In this document: piece after piece, positions 34,514-42,414 of the stretch
Numbering within the stretch: position 1 is the stretch's first letter
Layout of the letters: every line of letters begins with the position of its first letter
Origin: Stieleria maiorica
GTDB lineage: Bacteria > Planctomycetota > Planctomycetia > Pirellulales > Pirellulaceae
Assembly: GCF_008035925.1 (NCBI RefSeq)
Contig: NZ_CP036264.1
Location: forward strand, 8,532,343-8,596,342
Length of the DNA: 64,000 nt
Reading direction: 5' to 3'
Notes under the pieces: generated by a model
What the model was told of the DNA's origin: nothing
Databases searched by the model: none
Seen by the model: only the letters and a program-made list of their open reading frames with translations
Position numbers and translations under genes: made by a program

Positions 34514-35692
34514 ATGATTCGGGGGAGAACGATGTTGAGACGATTTGTTTTTTCTGTTTGCGTGGTCGCGTGCAACCTTTCCACGCTGTCGGCCACCGAG
34601 CCATTCCTGGACAAGACCGACTTGTTCACTGCCAAGCAGGCCGGATACGAGACGTTTCGAATCCCCGGTGTCGTTGTGACCAACGCGGGAACGGTGCTTG
34701 CGTACTGTGAAGCGCGCCGAGGAAGTCGGTCCGACTGGGCGGACATCGAAATCCTGCTGACAAGAAGCACCAATGGCGGTCGCACGTGGTCGCCCCCGCA
34801 GCGGATCGCGGATTCAGGCAACGACACGATTAACAATCCCGTCGCGATTGTCGATCGAGACTCCGGCCGGATTCACTTTCTGTATTGCATCAATTACCAC
34901 GCGTGTTATTACATGTTCAGTGACGATGATGGAGTCACATTTAGCAAGCCGCGTGAGATCACATCGGACATCGAACCGATTCGAAGCGAGTACGATTGGA
35001 GGGTTGTGGCGACGGGCCCCGGACATGGCATTCAACTGCGCAGCGGCCGCCTGCTCGTGCCGATTTGGATGTCGACGGAGCTGAAGCATCATCGCCCCTC
35101 GGCGGTCTCGGTGATCTACAGTGATGACCACGGAACGACTTGGCAGGTGGGCGAAGTCGTTTGTCAACATCCTGATCCGCTGATTAACCCGAGCGAAACC
35201 ATCGCGGCTCAGCTTTCTGATGACCGCGTCGTGCTGAACATTCGCAGCGAGAATCGCAACTACCGCCGAGCGCTCGCCTTCAGCCGAGACGGCGCGACGA
35301 ATTGGTCCTCCGTGATGTTTGACGAGGGGCTGTATGAACCGATCTGCATGGCGGCGATCGTTCAGCTTCCGCAGCCGTTCGCAAACAACCAGAGTACGTT
35401 CCTGTTCAGCAATCCGGACAGTTCTTCCAATCCCGCCTTTCACGGAAAGAATCAATTCCGCCATCGCGAAAACGTGACGATTCGCATGAGCACCGATGAT
35501 TGCAGGACGTGGCCAGTCTCACGGTTGCTCCAGCCAGGTATCAGCGGATACTCCGACCTTGCCGTCGGCCCTGATGGCACCGTTTATTGCCTCTATGAAC
35601 GCGGCGGCGATGACGGCTTTGCTCATCAACATCTCACCATGGCTCGGTTCAATCGGGCATGGGTGGAGCAGACGGTGGAACGCTCACCGTGA
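34514..35692 (+). CDS. Secreted exo-sialidase-type glycoside hydrolase (GH33-like)
   Basis: 392 residues from the ATG at 34514 with AAGGAAGG upstream; the ATG at 34532 with GGGGGAG before it is an equally good start and keeps the signal peptide. FRIP at 48-51 is the sialidase FRIP motif bearing the first Arg of the catalytic triad. Then CEARRGSRSDWADIEILLTRS follows, with a first Asp-box STNGGRTW at 85-92 and further boxes at SDDDGVTF, SDDHGTTW and STDDCRTW. This is closer to canonical sialidases than the protein at 15736. It probably removes terminal acidic sugars outside the cell and is paired with the BNR-4 gene upstream. Confidence 0.88.
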   Translation: MIRGRTMLRRFVFSVCVVACNLSTLSATEPFLDKTDLFTAKQAGYETFRIPGVVVTNAGTVLAYCEARRGSRSDWADIEILLTRSTNGGRTWSPPQRIADSGNDTINNPVAIVDRDSGRIHFLYCINYHACYYMFSDDDGVTFSKPREITSDIEPIRSEYDWRVVATGPGHGIQLRSGRLLVPIWMSTELKHHRPSAVSVIYSDDHGTTWQVGEVVCQHPDPLINPSETIAAQLSDDRVVLNIRSENRNYRRALAFSRDGATNWSSVMFDEGLYEPICMAAIVQLPQPFANNQSTFLFSNPDSSSNPAFHGKNQFRHRENVTIRMSTDDCRTWPVSRLLQPGISGYSDLAVGPDGTVYCLYERGGDDGFAHQHLTMARFNRAWVEQTVERSP

Positions 35693-35906
35693 TTCGACAG
35701 GCAATGTCAGTGAATCATTCGTCACGCCCAATTGCCCGAACACCGACCCGTTGTACGTGTACCTCGTAGCGACAATTGACCGGCGATACGAGCCCTCTAA
35801 TGAAACTTCGTGTTTTTGCCGCCCCAAAGGCTTGAATCCGCGCAGGATCCGCCGGATTTGTGGTTAGTTGCTCTCGAATCATTTCACCTTCGATTCGGAG
35901 CAAAAC

Positions 35907-36692
35907 ATGAGTACGGTAACGTCCAAGAAAAGAAAACGTGGTCCGCGTCGTTTGACTCTCGACACATTAGAAGCACGCCGGCTGTTTCACGGTGACCCGG
36001 TCGGTCCGGTCGACGACGGCCCCGCAGAGGTTCGGATCGATTCAGGCATTGCCGCCGAACGCGGATTATTTCACTTTCCCGCCGCGCTCTACAAAGAATT
36101 ACAAGCCCGCACACAACAGCGATTCGAAGACGTCGATTCGGTGTCCAGTGGGCTCATTGGCAATGCGATCGTGTTTGTTTCCGGCGGATCCTACGGAGAC
36201 GGCTGCGAAGAATGGAAGAATTGGATGGTTGAGACGTTCCCGGAAACTCGAAAACAAGTCATCAACGTCCAACCGATCATCATCACACCGGGCGTCCTGC
36301 TACACAAATTCGTTCGATTTCAGCTCCGAGATGATCCGAGCGGTCAATGGTACGTTGCCGATCCGTGGCGAGACGCGGAGAATCCGATTTGGCAACAGGA
36401 GGTTTACATGGAAACGTTCGACGTTGACCTCTACGAATACGACTCGACCAATTTTTTTGGAGGACAGATTCTGGTCGACCTGGACGACATCACCGATGGA
36501 ACGTCAGCGGCCGACCTGCCGGCCGACGAGTTTCCCGAAGGCACGTCGGTTGATCCACAGCGTTGCATTCGAGGCGAGGCATCGACAATCAAGGTTCCGG
36601 AGTCGACGCCGACGGAGTTCCGACCAACCGCGGGCAACAACCTGTCGCACGCGGAGATCGACGAAATCTTCAACCACCTTGGCAAGAACTAG
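35907..36692 (+). CDS. LEPR-type surface protein with possible transglutaminase-like triad
   Basis: 261 residues from the ATG at 35907. The N-terminus KKRKRGPRRLTLDTLEARRLF matches the planctomycete LEPR-x-LL type leader found on large surface proteins. The rest is not a family I recognise with confidence. Residues 97-107 (YGDGCEEWKNW), 132-140 (LHKFVRFQL) and 147-154 (QWYVADPW) give an ordered Cys100, His133, Asp152 set with the local wording of transglutaminase-like cysteine proteases. That reading is inference. Two further Cys are absent except Cys220. The gene stands alone between a sialidase and a repeat-rich gap. Confidence 0.72.
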   Translation: MSTVTSKKRKRGPRRLTLDTLEARRLFHGDPVGPVDDGPAEVRIDSGIAAERGLFHFPAALYKELQARTQQRFEDVDSVSSGLIGNAIVFVSGGSYGDGCEEWKNWMVETFPETRKQVINVQPIIITPGVLLHKFVRFQLRDDPSGQWYVADPWRDAENPIWQQEVYMETFDVDLYEYDSTNFFGGQILVDLDDITDGTSAADLPADEFPEGTSVDPQRCIRGEASTIKVPESTPTEFRPTAGNNLSHAEIDEIFNHLGKN

Positions 36693-36739
36693 GAAAAGTG
36701 CCCGCAGCCAATGGCACGGGCATCAGCGAAAAGGGATTC

Positions 36740-36812
36740 AGCAACCGCTGGTGTCTAGCCTTCAGGCGATTCCCGGTCGCTGCTTTGCAGCGACAGCGGG
36801 CGGCTAAAGCCC
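36740..36812. repeat. Interspersed palindromic repeat (copy 2 of a pair)
   Basis: Opposite-orientation copy of the element at 2832-2902: CAGCAACCGCTGGTG, TCTAGCCTTCAGGCGATTCC, the hairpin GGTCGCTGCTTTGCAGCGAC, and GGCTAAAGCCC. Identity extends through the flanks, so the two are copies of one element rather than chance hairpins. Confidence 0.82.
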
Positions 36813-36945
36813 AATACCGCTAAGTTAAGGCCGAGGGAGAAGCCCGGACGCTGGCGCGAACCGGCTGATGTCGGACGATGATCAGGCGTTTGACGCAAGC
36901 CTACGGGCCCTCCCCGCAGGAAACAACGCTTCACCTAGCGGTATT
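36813..36945. repeat. Nested inverted repeat adjoining the preceding element
   Basis: AATACCGCTA at 36813-36822 is answered by TAGCGGTATT at 36936-36945. Between them is a diverged copy of the CCCGTAGGCT...CAAACGGCTGAT repeat (36842-36868 and 36898-36912). GGGCTAAAGCCC follows on the right, as it does on the left. Together with the previous entry this fills the gap before the VOC gene; no gene is seen there. Confidence 0.7.
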
Positions 36946-37069
36946 GGGCTAAAGCCCGCGCAGCATCGGTTCCCGGATCACTTTCTTGATGCGCCAACTT
37001 GGTTGCCCGTGATTGGGTAGAATGACTGTTCTGTGCCAGGCAGTCTCATTCCCTCGACGGCAAGATCGA

Positions 37070-37525
37070 ATGTCCGTTCAAAAAATCCCAGACAACTGCG
37101 AAGGGTTCATTCCGTACTTGATCGTCAACGGAGCGGACGAGGCGATCGCGTTTTACGTCAAAGCGCTCGGAGGCAAGCCGGGCGTCGTGCTGAGGATGCA
37201 GGACTGTACCGTCGGTCACGCCGAAGTCATCATCGGCCGGACCCGGATCATGCTGGCCGAAGAGGTTCCCCAGTGGGGAATCACGGGAGCGAAATCGCTT
37301 GGCGGGTGCCCGTTGACACTGACGTTGTACGTCGAAGACGTCGATGCTCGTGCCAAACAAGCCATCGACGCTGGAATGACGGTCAAGCGGGAATTGGCCG
37401 ATCAGTTCTACGGTGATCGGATGGTCATGCTGACCGATCCCTATGGTTACGAATGGTGTTTGGGAACCCATGTCGAGGACGTCAGCGACGAAGAGATCCA
37501 ACGTCGGATGCAAGAAATGCACTGA
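37070..37525 (+). CDS. VOC-superfamily (PhnB-like glyoxalase fold) protein
   Basis: 151 residues from the ATG at 37070. The first half reads GFIPYLIVNGADEAIAFYVKAL with GHAEVIIGRTRIMLAEE, and the second has LTLTLYVEDVDARAKQAIDAGM and MVMLTDPYGYEWCLGTH. This is the paired beta-alpha-beta-beta-beta arrangement of the VOC fold in its PhnB-like form. Such proteins bind metals or small organics, but function varies widely and cannot be assigned. No signal peptide. The phosphatase gene follows after about 70 bases. Confidence 0.88.
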   Translation: MSVQKIPDNCEGFIPYLIVNGADEAIAFYVKALGGKPGVVLRMQDCTVGHAEVIIGRTRIMLAEEVPQWGITGAKSLGGCPLTLTLYVEDVDARAKQAIDAGMTVKRELADQFYGDRMVMLTDPYGYEWCLGTHVEDVSDEEIQRRMQEMH

Positions 37526-37598
37526 TGGGTGCGTGTGTTTGATCCGATGGTTACCGTCGCGGTCCGGTTGACGTTTGGCCGAGTGGAGCGAGGAGTCT

Positions 37599-38156
37599 AT
37601 GTCATTGTCACTCCAGAAACCTGCGAAATCACCGGTGGCGAGAACGTATTGGGTGATCCAGTCCAGGTTTCTCGCCGGTGCTTATCCCGGTGCGGCGGAT
37701 CCGCCAGGGCATCGACACCGCGTGGAGCAGCTTTGGAAGCTTGGCATTCGCACCTTCATCAACTTGATCGAAGAAGATGAATCGAATCATTACGGTCAGC
37801 CGTTTCTCGCCTACGACGGGCTGGTCCGTGAGCTCGCATCCCCCGCGGGCGACTTTGCAACGCATCTGCGTTTTCCGATCAAAGATTTGGGTGTGCCTTC
37901 GACGGATCGAATGGCGTGCATCCTGGACGCGGTTGATCTGTCACTCGCCGCCGACCGACCGGTGTTTGTCCATTGCTTCGGCGGCGTGGGGCGGACCGGA
38001 ATGGTGGTCGCTTGCTGGCTGATTCGGCACCGATTCGTTCAGCCGGGCGATGCCATTGAGGTCCTTGAGACCCTTCGTCAAGCCGACGAGGTCACTCGCC
38101 ACCGCCCGTCGCCCGAAAACGGTCGCCAATGCCAGTTCGTCGAGGGCTGGCGGTAG
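37599..38156 (+). CDS. Dual-specificity/tyrosine-type protein phosphatase
   Basis: 185 residues from the ATG at 37599, with GAGGAG just upstream. HCFGGVGRTG at 125-134 is the C-x5-R phosphatase loop with Cys126 as nucleophile and Arg132 binding phosphate. FPIKDLGVPS at 92-101 places Asp96 as the general acid. The N-terminal part (RFLAGAYPGA, then GIRTFINLIEEDE) is typical of small cysteine phosphatases of the DSP/PTP superfamily. Cytoplasmic. Substrate, protein or otherwise, unknown. The end of the gene runs into a remnant of a dispersed repeat. Confidence 0.9.
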   Translation: MSLSLQKPAKSPVARTYWVIQSRFLAGAYPGAADPPGHRHRVEQLWKLGIRTFINLIEEDESNHYGQPFLAYDGLVRELASPAGDFATHLRFPIKDLGVPSTDRMACILDAVDLSLAADRPVFVHCFGGVGRTGMVVACWLIRHRFVQPGDAIEVLETLRQADEVTRHRPSPENGRQCQFVEGWR

Positions 38157-38168
38157 TTGCTCGCCGAT

Positions 38169-38218
38169 GCGGAGGCTCGCATCGAGTGCGGCTACGTCAA
38201 TGCGGCGCTATCCAGCTA
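38169..38218. repeat. Remnant of the 15436-type element
   Basis: GGCTCGCATCGAG, then GCGGCTACGTCAA and GGCGCTATCCAGCTAA match the right half of the element at 15436-15575 (CTCGCATCGAGCGTAGC and GGCGCTGTCCAGCTAG). The left half is missing. Confidence 0.7.
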
Positions 38219-38291
38219 AAATCAAATTGAAACAAAGCACCCGGTGACACGTCACCGATACCCGTTACATCAGAAGAACACTGCCAGCAAC

Positions 38292-39128
38292 ATGCGTCAC
38301 GATCGCCAATCCATCCTGAACCGGCTTCGATCCAAAATCGCCAACCGTCAACCGATCATCGGCGGGGGGGCGGGAACCGGGATCAGCGCGAAATGTGAAG
38401 AGGCGGGCGAGATCGACCTGATCGTGATCTACAACTCCGGCCGCTTTCGGATGGCCGGTCGCGGTTCGCTTTCAGGGCTCTTACCGTTGGGTAACGCCAA
38501 CGAGATCGTCAAGGAGATGGCTCGGGAAGTCCTGACCGCAGTCACGCGGACGCCCGTGATTGCCGGTGTGTGTGGCGTCGACCCGTTCATGATTCGTGAT
38601 CATTTTCTGCGTGAGTTGATCGAATTGGGGTTTTCCGGGATCCAGAACTTTCCGACCGTCGGGCTGATCGACGGGACGTTTCGCGCGAACCTGGAAGAAA
38701 CCGGGATGGGCTATGACCTGGAGGTCGAATGTGTGGCGGCGGCGCATCAGTTGGATCTGTTGACGACGCCGTATGTGTTTGATGTCGATCAGGCCAAGGC
38801 GATGACCGAAGCGGGCGCGGACATCTTGGTCGCCCACATGGGGCTGACCACCGGAGGGGCCATCGGCGCAGACACATCAGGCACGCTGGAGCAATGCGTG
38901 GAACGAGTCAACGCGATCGCCGATGCCGGGCGCGGCGTTCGCGACGATGTCATCGTGCTGTGCCACGGCGGGCCGATTTCGATGCCCGATGACGCGCGGT
39001 TCATGCTGGAGCGATGTGACATCCACGGGTTCTACGGCGCCAGTTCGATGGAGCGATTGCCGGTCGAGACCGCGATCCGAGACCAGGTCCGTGAATTCGT
39101 CCGGCTGGAACTCCCCGAGAAGAACTGA
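38292..39128 (+). CDS. Phosphoenolpyruvate hydrolase family (TIM-barrel) protein
   Basis: 278 residues from the ATG at 38292; the frame is open for 16 codons upstream without a better site. Family blocks: IGGGAGTGISAKCEEAGEID, LIVIYNSGRFRMAGRGSL, PVIAGVCGVDPF, GFSGIQNFPTVGLIDG, ADILVAHMGLTTGGAIGA and VIVLCHGGPISMPDDARF. This is the PEP-hydrolase family (PF09370), related to PEP mutase/isocitrate-lyase-like barrels. In other genomes it often sits beside a Tm-1/UPF0261 protein, which is not present here. The substrate in this organism is not established. Confidence 0.9.
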   Translation: MRHDRQSILNRLRSKIANRQPIIGGGAGTGISAKCEEAGEIDLIVIYNSGRFRMAGRGSLSGLLPLGNANEIVKEMAREVLTAVTRTPVIAGVCGVDPFMIRDHFLRELIELGFSGIQNFPTVGLIDGTFRANLEETGMGYDLEVECVAAAHQLDLLTTPYVFDVDQAKAMTEAGADILVAHMGLTTGGAIGADTSGTLEQCVERVNAIADAGRGVRDDVIVLCHGGPISMPDDARFMLERCDIHGFYGASSMERLPVETAIRDQVREFVRLELPEKN

Positions 39129-39254
39129 CCGCCGGCGTGGATCGGTTGTGGCCATTTGGCAGGAAATGGCCGGGGAATGCGACCTGCTGCAGTCGTCCAA
39201 GCTCACTTGTAATCTACGCAACTCAAGTTGCGAACCTGACAACGTCTGCGAACA

Positions 39255-39401
39255 GTCGCCGTGTTCTCCGAACTCGGCGAGCCACAAAAAGTCGCCGTGT
39301 TCTCCGAACTCGGCGAGCCGCAAAAGTCGCCGTGTTCTCCGAACTCGGCGAGCGCGAAAAAGCGAATCTTTGCCCGCGCCGACCTCGGAGAGGACGGCGA
39401 C
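39255..39401. repeat. Three 36-bp tandem repeats with an inverted cap
   Basis: Units starting at 39255, 39291 and 39326 each contain GTCGCCGTGTTCTCCGAACT. At 39376-39401 stands an inverted partner containing CCGACCTCGGAGAGGACGGC. Comparison with 57565-57643 and 61467-61540 shows that the unit is one arm of a two-armed element, here in reverse orientation and triplicated. The rest of the 540-base gap holds the promoter described next and no gene. Confidence 0.88.
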
Positions 39402-39490
39402 AGTTCTGCCCAATCGAAGACTAAGGGGTGTCTGGGTGTCCCTTAGGGTCTCGCAATGTGGTTCTGGGGCTCTCTGGGGATTGTTCCGCT

Positions 39491-39518
39491 TGACGAGGCG
39501 GAGCGTTGAAATACAAAG
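39491..39518 (+). promoter_or_regulatory. Candidate sigma-70 promoter of the DUF1559-lipoprotein-PepSY operon
   Basis: TTGACG at 39491-39496, 16 bases, then TACAAA at 39513-39518. Transcription would start near 39525, inside the palindrome described next, leaving a leader of about 145 bases to the ATG at 39670. Confidence 0.5.
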
Positions 39519-39527
39519 GGTGCTAAT

Positions 39528-39542
39528 GATAACGATTCTCAA
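39528..39542. promoter_or_regulatory. Fur-box-like operator
   Basis: TGATAACGATTCTCA matches the 7-1-7 Fur consensus (TGATAAT-N-ATTATCA) at 12 of 14 positions. It lies about ten bases downstream of the candidate -10, where a bound repressor would block RNA polymerase. The operon it precedes ends in a PepSY membrane protein, a family often linked to iron uptake, which fits iron control. Confidence 0.55.
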
Positions 39543-39669
39543 TATCTGTCTTCCTGCTGTTCGTTAGCCAGCGATCGCCAGCGTCCCTCACGCTGGGCTC
39601 AGCCAGCAAGGTCCCGCCGACAGATCGGTTACCCACCTCCATGCCCCCCTTTTTGACGACGAGGCTTTC

Positions 39670-40593
39670 ATGCTTCAGGTATCGCGTTCCCGCTCTCGAT
39701 CCGCCTTCACCCTGGTGGAACTCTTGGTGGTCATCGCCATCATCGGCATTTTGGTCGGTTTGTTGCTTCCCGCGGTGCAGGCCGCTCGCGAGGCCGCCCG
39801 GCGGATGCAGTGCAGCAACAACTTCAAGCAGATCAGCTTGGCGTTGCACAACTACCACGACACGTTTCGGTCACTGCCCCCGGCTTGGGCGGATTGGGAC
39901 GGGTTGTGGGCGTCGCCGCTACAAACCGCCCACGCCAACGCCGCCATCCTGCCGCAATTGGAAGGCAGCAGTATTGAAGACCGCTATGACTACAACGTGC
40001 GATGGGACCACGCCAACAACGCGGAGTTGGCAACGCTGATGCCGGCGACCTACCAGTGCCCTTCGACGCCCAATGCGGGCGAGAGTGAGCCGACCAGTGG
40101 GTTCCAGACATCCGATTACACCTACATCCGCAGTGATACCGGTTGGATCACCGATCCGTCGCCGAACCATTCGATGTTCGAGCAGAATGAGTTTCGGAAG
40201 TTCCGCGACGTCCTGGACGGGTTGTCCAACACGATCATGCAGTACGAGTCGGCCGGCCGCACCACCCTGTACGTCCACGGTCGACAAACGACACCACCGG
40301 CATGGTGGACCGGAGAGTATCGGGCATGGGCGGGGCACTTTGATTCCAGCTGGATGTATCCGTTCCAGGTGACGGTGGATCCGGCCGGCGGGCCTCCGAA
40401 CGTCACCTATTTTGTCGGCTCGGACGTCATCAACGTCGCCAACTGGGGCAGCCCCTACTCCTTTCATCCCGGCGGGATTCATATCAGCTTGGCCGACGGT
40501 TCGGTGCGTTTCGTGACCGAGTCGATCGACCTGGAGACGCTCAGTGGATACACCTCGATCGACGGCAATGAAGTGGTGGAGGAGATTCCATGA
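39670..40593 (+). CDS. DUF1559 protein with type IV pilin-like N-terminus
   Basis: 307 residues, ATG at 39670. SAFTLVELLVVIAIIGILVG at residues 11-30 is the prepilin-type signal and hydrophobic helix, followed by LLPAVQAAREAARRMQCSNN, the family hallmark. The closing motif SFHPGGIHISLADGSVRFV is also typical. It is about 100 residues shorter than the DUF1559 protein at 3221. Its stop codon overlaps the next start (ATGA at 40590), so it is translationally coupled to a lipoprotein, then to a PepSY protein. Likely surface or envelope located; exact role unknown. Confidence 0.93.
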   Translation: MLQVSRSRSRSAFTLVELLVVIAIIGILVGLLLPAVQAAREAARRMQCSNNFKQISLALHNYHDTFRSLPPAWADWDGLWASPLQTAHANAAILPQLEGSSIEDRYDYNVRWDHANNAELATLMPATYQCPSTPNAGESEPTSGFQTSDYTYIRSDTGWITDPSPNHSMFEQNEFRKFRDVLDGLSNTIMQYESAGRTTLYVHGRQTTPPAWWTGEYRAWAGHFDSSWMYPFQVTVDPAGGPPNVTYFVGSDVINVANWGSPYSFHPGGIHISLADGSVRFVTESIDLETLSGYTSIDGNEVVEEIP

Positions 40594-41120
40594 GCGGCCG
40601 TGACATGAACGTTCGAATGCTGAAATGGCAGTTAAATCGATTGGGGCTGTTGCTGGTCCTACCGGGCTTGGTCTTATTACCGGGGTGTGCGGACGAAGCT
40701 TGGCAAGCGGACACCTATCCGGCACACGGGACGATCACGGTCAACGGCGAGCCGCCCGAGGGGGCCGTGGTTGAATTGGTAGCGAGTGGGCGATCGCAGC
40801 CCGACGTGCGGAACTCGCGTCCCTGGGCGCTTGTCGAAGCCGATGGCACGTTCGCGCTGTCGACCTACGAGATCGGCGATGGTGCTCCGGCGGGAGAGTA
40901 TGACGTGTTGATCCGATGGCCTCCGGACGCATCGAAACCGTCCTTTGCCGATCGCCTGTCGGGAGCCTATTCGACGGCGGAAAAATCACCGTGGACGTTT
41001 ACCGTCAAGCAGGAAGAGAACACGTTGCCGGCGATCGAGATTACCGGTGCGAAAGTGCAGTCCGAGGAACGCGCTCGGCCCCCGCGGCAGGCCCCACCGG
41101 GGCCCGCGGTGGGCAACTAG
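40590..41120 (+). CDS. Lipoprotein with carboxypeptidase-regulatory-like fold
   Basis: 176 residues. LLLVLPGLVLLPGC at about 20-33 is a lipoprotein signal with a cleavable Cys. The mature chain reads ADTYPAHGTITVNGEPPEGAVVELV and then AGEYDVLIRWP, the beta-sandwich wording usual for lipoproteins that follow DUF1559 genes in planctomycetes. It ends in a Pro/Arg-rich tail. The start overlaps the DUF1559 stop by four bases; an in-frame ATG at residue 6 is also possible. Role unknown; it is probably displayed in the periplasm beside its DUF1559 partner. Confidence 0.87.
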   Translation: MSGRDMNVRMLKWQLNRLGLLLVLPGLVLLPGCADEAWQADTYPAHGTITVNGEPPEGAVVELVASGRSQPDVRNSRPWALVEADGTFALSTYEIGDGAPAGEYDVLIRWPPDASKPSFADRLSGAYSTAEKSPWTFTVKQEENTLPAIEITGAKVQSEERARPPRQAPPGPAVGN

Positions 41121-41166
41121 TGCTTCGTCATCCTTCAATCCGGAAAACTGCCCGAGACAAAACCGA

Positions 41167-42369
41167 ATGAAAAACACGCTGAGAAAATCGTGGCTCATCC
41201 TCCATCGTTGGCTGGGCTTGACGGTCGGAGCCGTCCTGGTGCTGGTCGGTTTGACCGGTAGCCTGCTGGTCTTCGATCATGCCATCGATGAGTGGTTGAA
41301 TCCGACGCTGCTGCTTTCGCAAGAAAGTGGTGATCGAAAACCGGTGGCGGAAGTCGTCGCGGCCGCCGAGGCCGGGTACCAGGGTTCGGCGAATCAGGCG
41401 GTTTCCGTCACTCGACCGCGCGTCGACCATGGCGTCTGGACGGTCTGGTTTTCCGAACGCTCTGAGGAAGGTCGCCGATTCGTCGCTGTTCATGTCGACC
41501 CCTTCACGGCCGGCGTGACGGGGCAACGTGTCTGGGGCGAGGATTTGATGTCGTGGGTCTATCGGCTTCACTTTCGGCTGCTGGCCGGTACGCCGGGGGC
41601 GGTGATTGTCGGGCTGGTGGGGATCATCGCAATCGTTTCAATTGTCTCCGGAGTCTACTTATGGTGGCCGCTGTGGAAGAACAGTTGGCGGGCGGCGTTT
41701 GCGATTCGCAAGGGTGCACGCTTCAGCTTTGATCTCCACAAGTCGGCAGGGATGGCGAGTGCCGTGTTCTTGCTCGTGATCGCCTTTACGGGGGTCTACA
41801 TGGAGTTTCATGATTGGTTTCGAGCGGCGATTGGGACATTTGCTGAGGTGACCGATCCGCCCGGGGAGCTCACATCGGCGGTGATTGAAAAGGCGGACCG
41901 ATTGAGTCCCGATGAAGCGATCGCGATTGCCCAGGAGCGATTTCCGGGGGCGACGTTTGATCATTTGCATCCTCCGCAGGGGGCAGACGGTTTCTACGAA
42001 GTCGCATTTCGTCAGCCGGGTGAGGTGCAAACCTCTTACGGCCGTTCCCAGGTGTTTCTCGATCAGTACAGCGGAGAGCTGCTCGCGCTGCGGCGTCCCC
42101 AAGACGGCACGTCGGCCGATGCGTTTTTCGCCTGGCAGTTTCCGCTTCACAACGGTGAAGCGTTCGGGTTGCTCGGTCGCTGGATCGTTTTCGTCATCGG
42201 ATTGACGCCGGCCGTCCTGTACGTGACCGGCGTGGTCGTTTGGTGGCGACGTGCAGGCTCGCGTCGTCGGCAGACGCAGCGGAATCGGAAGGGCGATTCG
42301 CCGACGCCGCCAGCAGAGTCTGCGGAAGGAGCGGAGGCTGAGGGAGAACGCGTACCGGCACTCGCCTGA
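41167..42369 (+). CDS. PepSY-associated inner-membrane protein
   Basis: 400 residues from the ATG at 41167. SWLILHRWLGLTVGAVLVLVG near the N-terminus is the first helix of the PepSY_TM family, with its conserved His-Arg-Trp. A periplasmic PepSY domain follows, then LHFRLLAGTPGAVIVGLVG with GVYLWWPLWK, HKSAGMASAVFLLVIAFTGVYM, a second PepSY region (DEAIAIAQERFPGATFDHLH) and FPLHNGEAFGLLGRWIVFVIG. Relatives such as PiuB and iron-regulated membrane proteins take part in siderophore or heme iron acquisition, possibly as periplasmic reductases. The Fur-box-like site ahead of the operon supports that. The C-terminal tail is Glu/Ala-rich. Confidence 0.9.
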   Translation: MKNTLRKSWLILHRWLGLTVGAVLVLVGLTGSLLVFDHAIDEWLNPTLLLSQESGDRKPVAEVVAAAEAGYQGSANQAVSVTRPRVDHGVWTVWFSERSEEGRRFVAVHVDPFTAGVTGQRVWGEDLMSWVYRLHFRLLAGTPGAVIVGLVGIIAIVSIVSGVYLWWPLWKNSWRAAFAIRKGARFSFDLHKSAGMASAVFLLVIAFTGVYMEFHDWFRAAIGTFAEVTDPPGELTSAVIEKADRLSPDEAIAIAQERFPGATFDHLHPPQGADGFYEVAFRQPGEVQTSYGRSQVFLDQYSGELLALRRPQDGTSADAFFAWQFPLHNGEAFGLLGRWIVFVIGLTPAVLYVTGVVVWWRRAGSRRRQTQRNRKGDSPTPPAESAEGAEAEGERVPALA

Positions 42370-42414
42370 ACATATCTTGCACCCGAGCGTGCCACGGGGT
42401 CGAATTCCTGAGTC

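Noticed and set aside
39255..39401. Three regular 36-bp repeats as a CRISPR array
   Set aside because: Units abut with no spacers, an inverted copy follows, and no cas genes are nearby.
42251..42369. A GIGRAI-like stretch ahead of the SDR homology that mimics a Rossmann cofactor loop
   Set aside because: It lies in the PepSY gene's coding 3' end in another frame and is surrounded by Arg-rich residues; the resemblance is chance.
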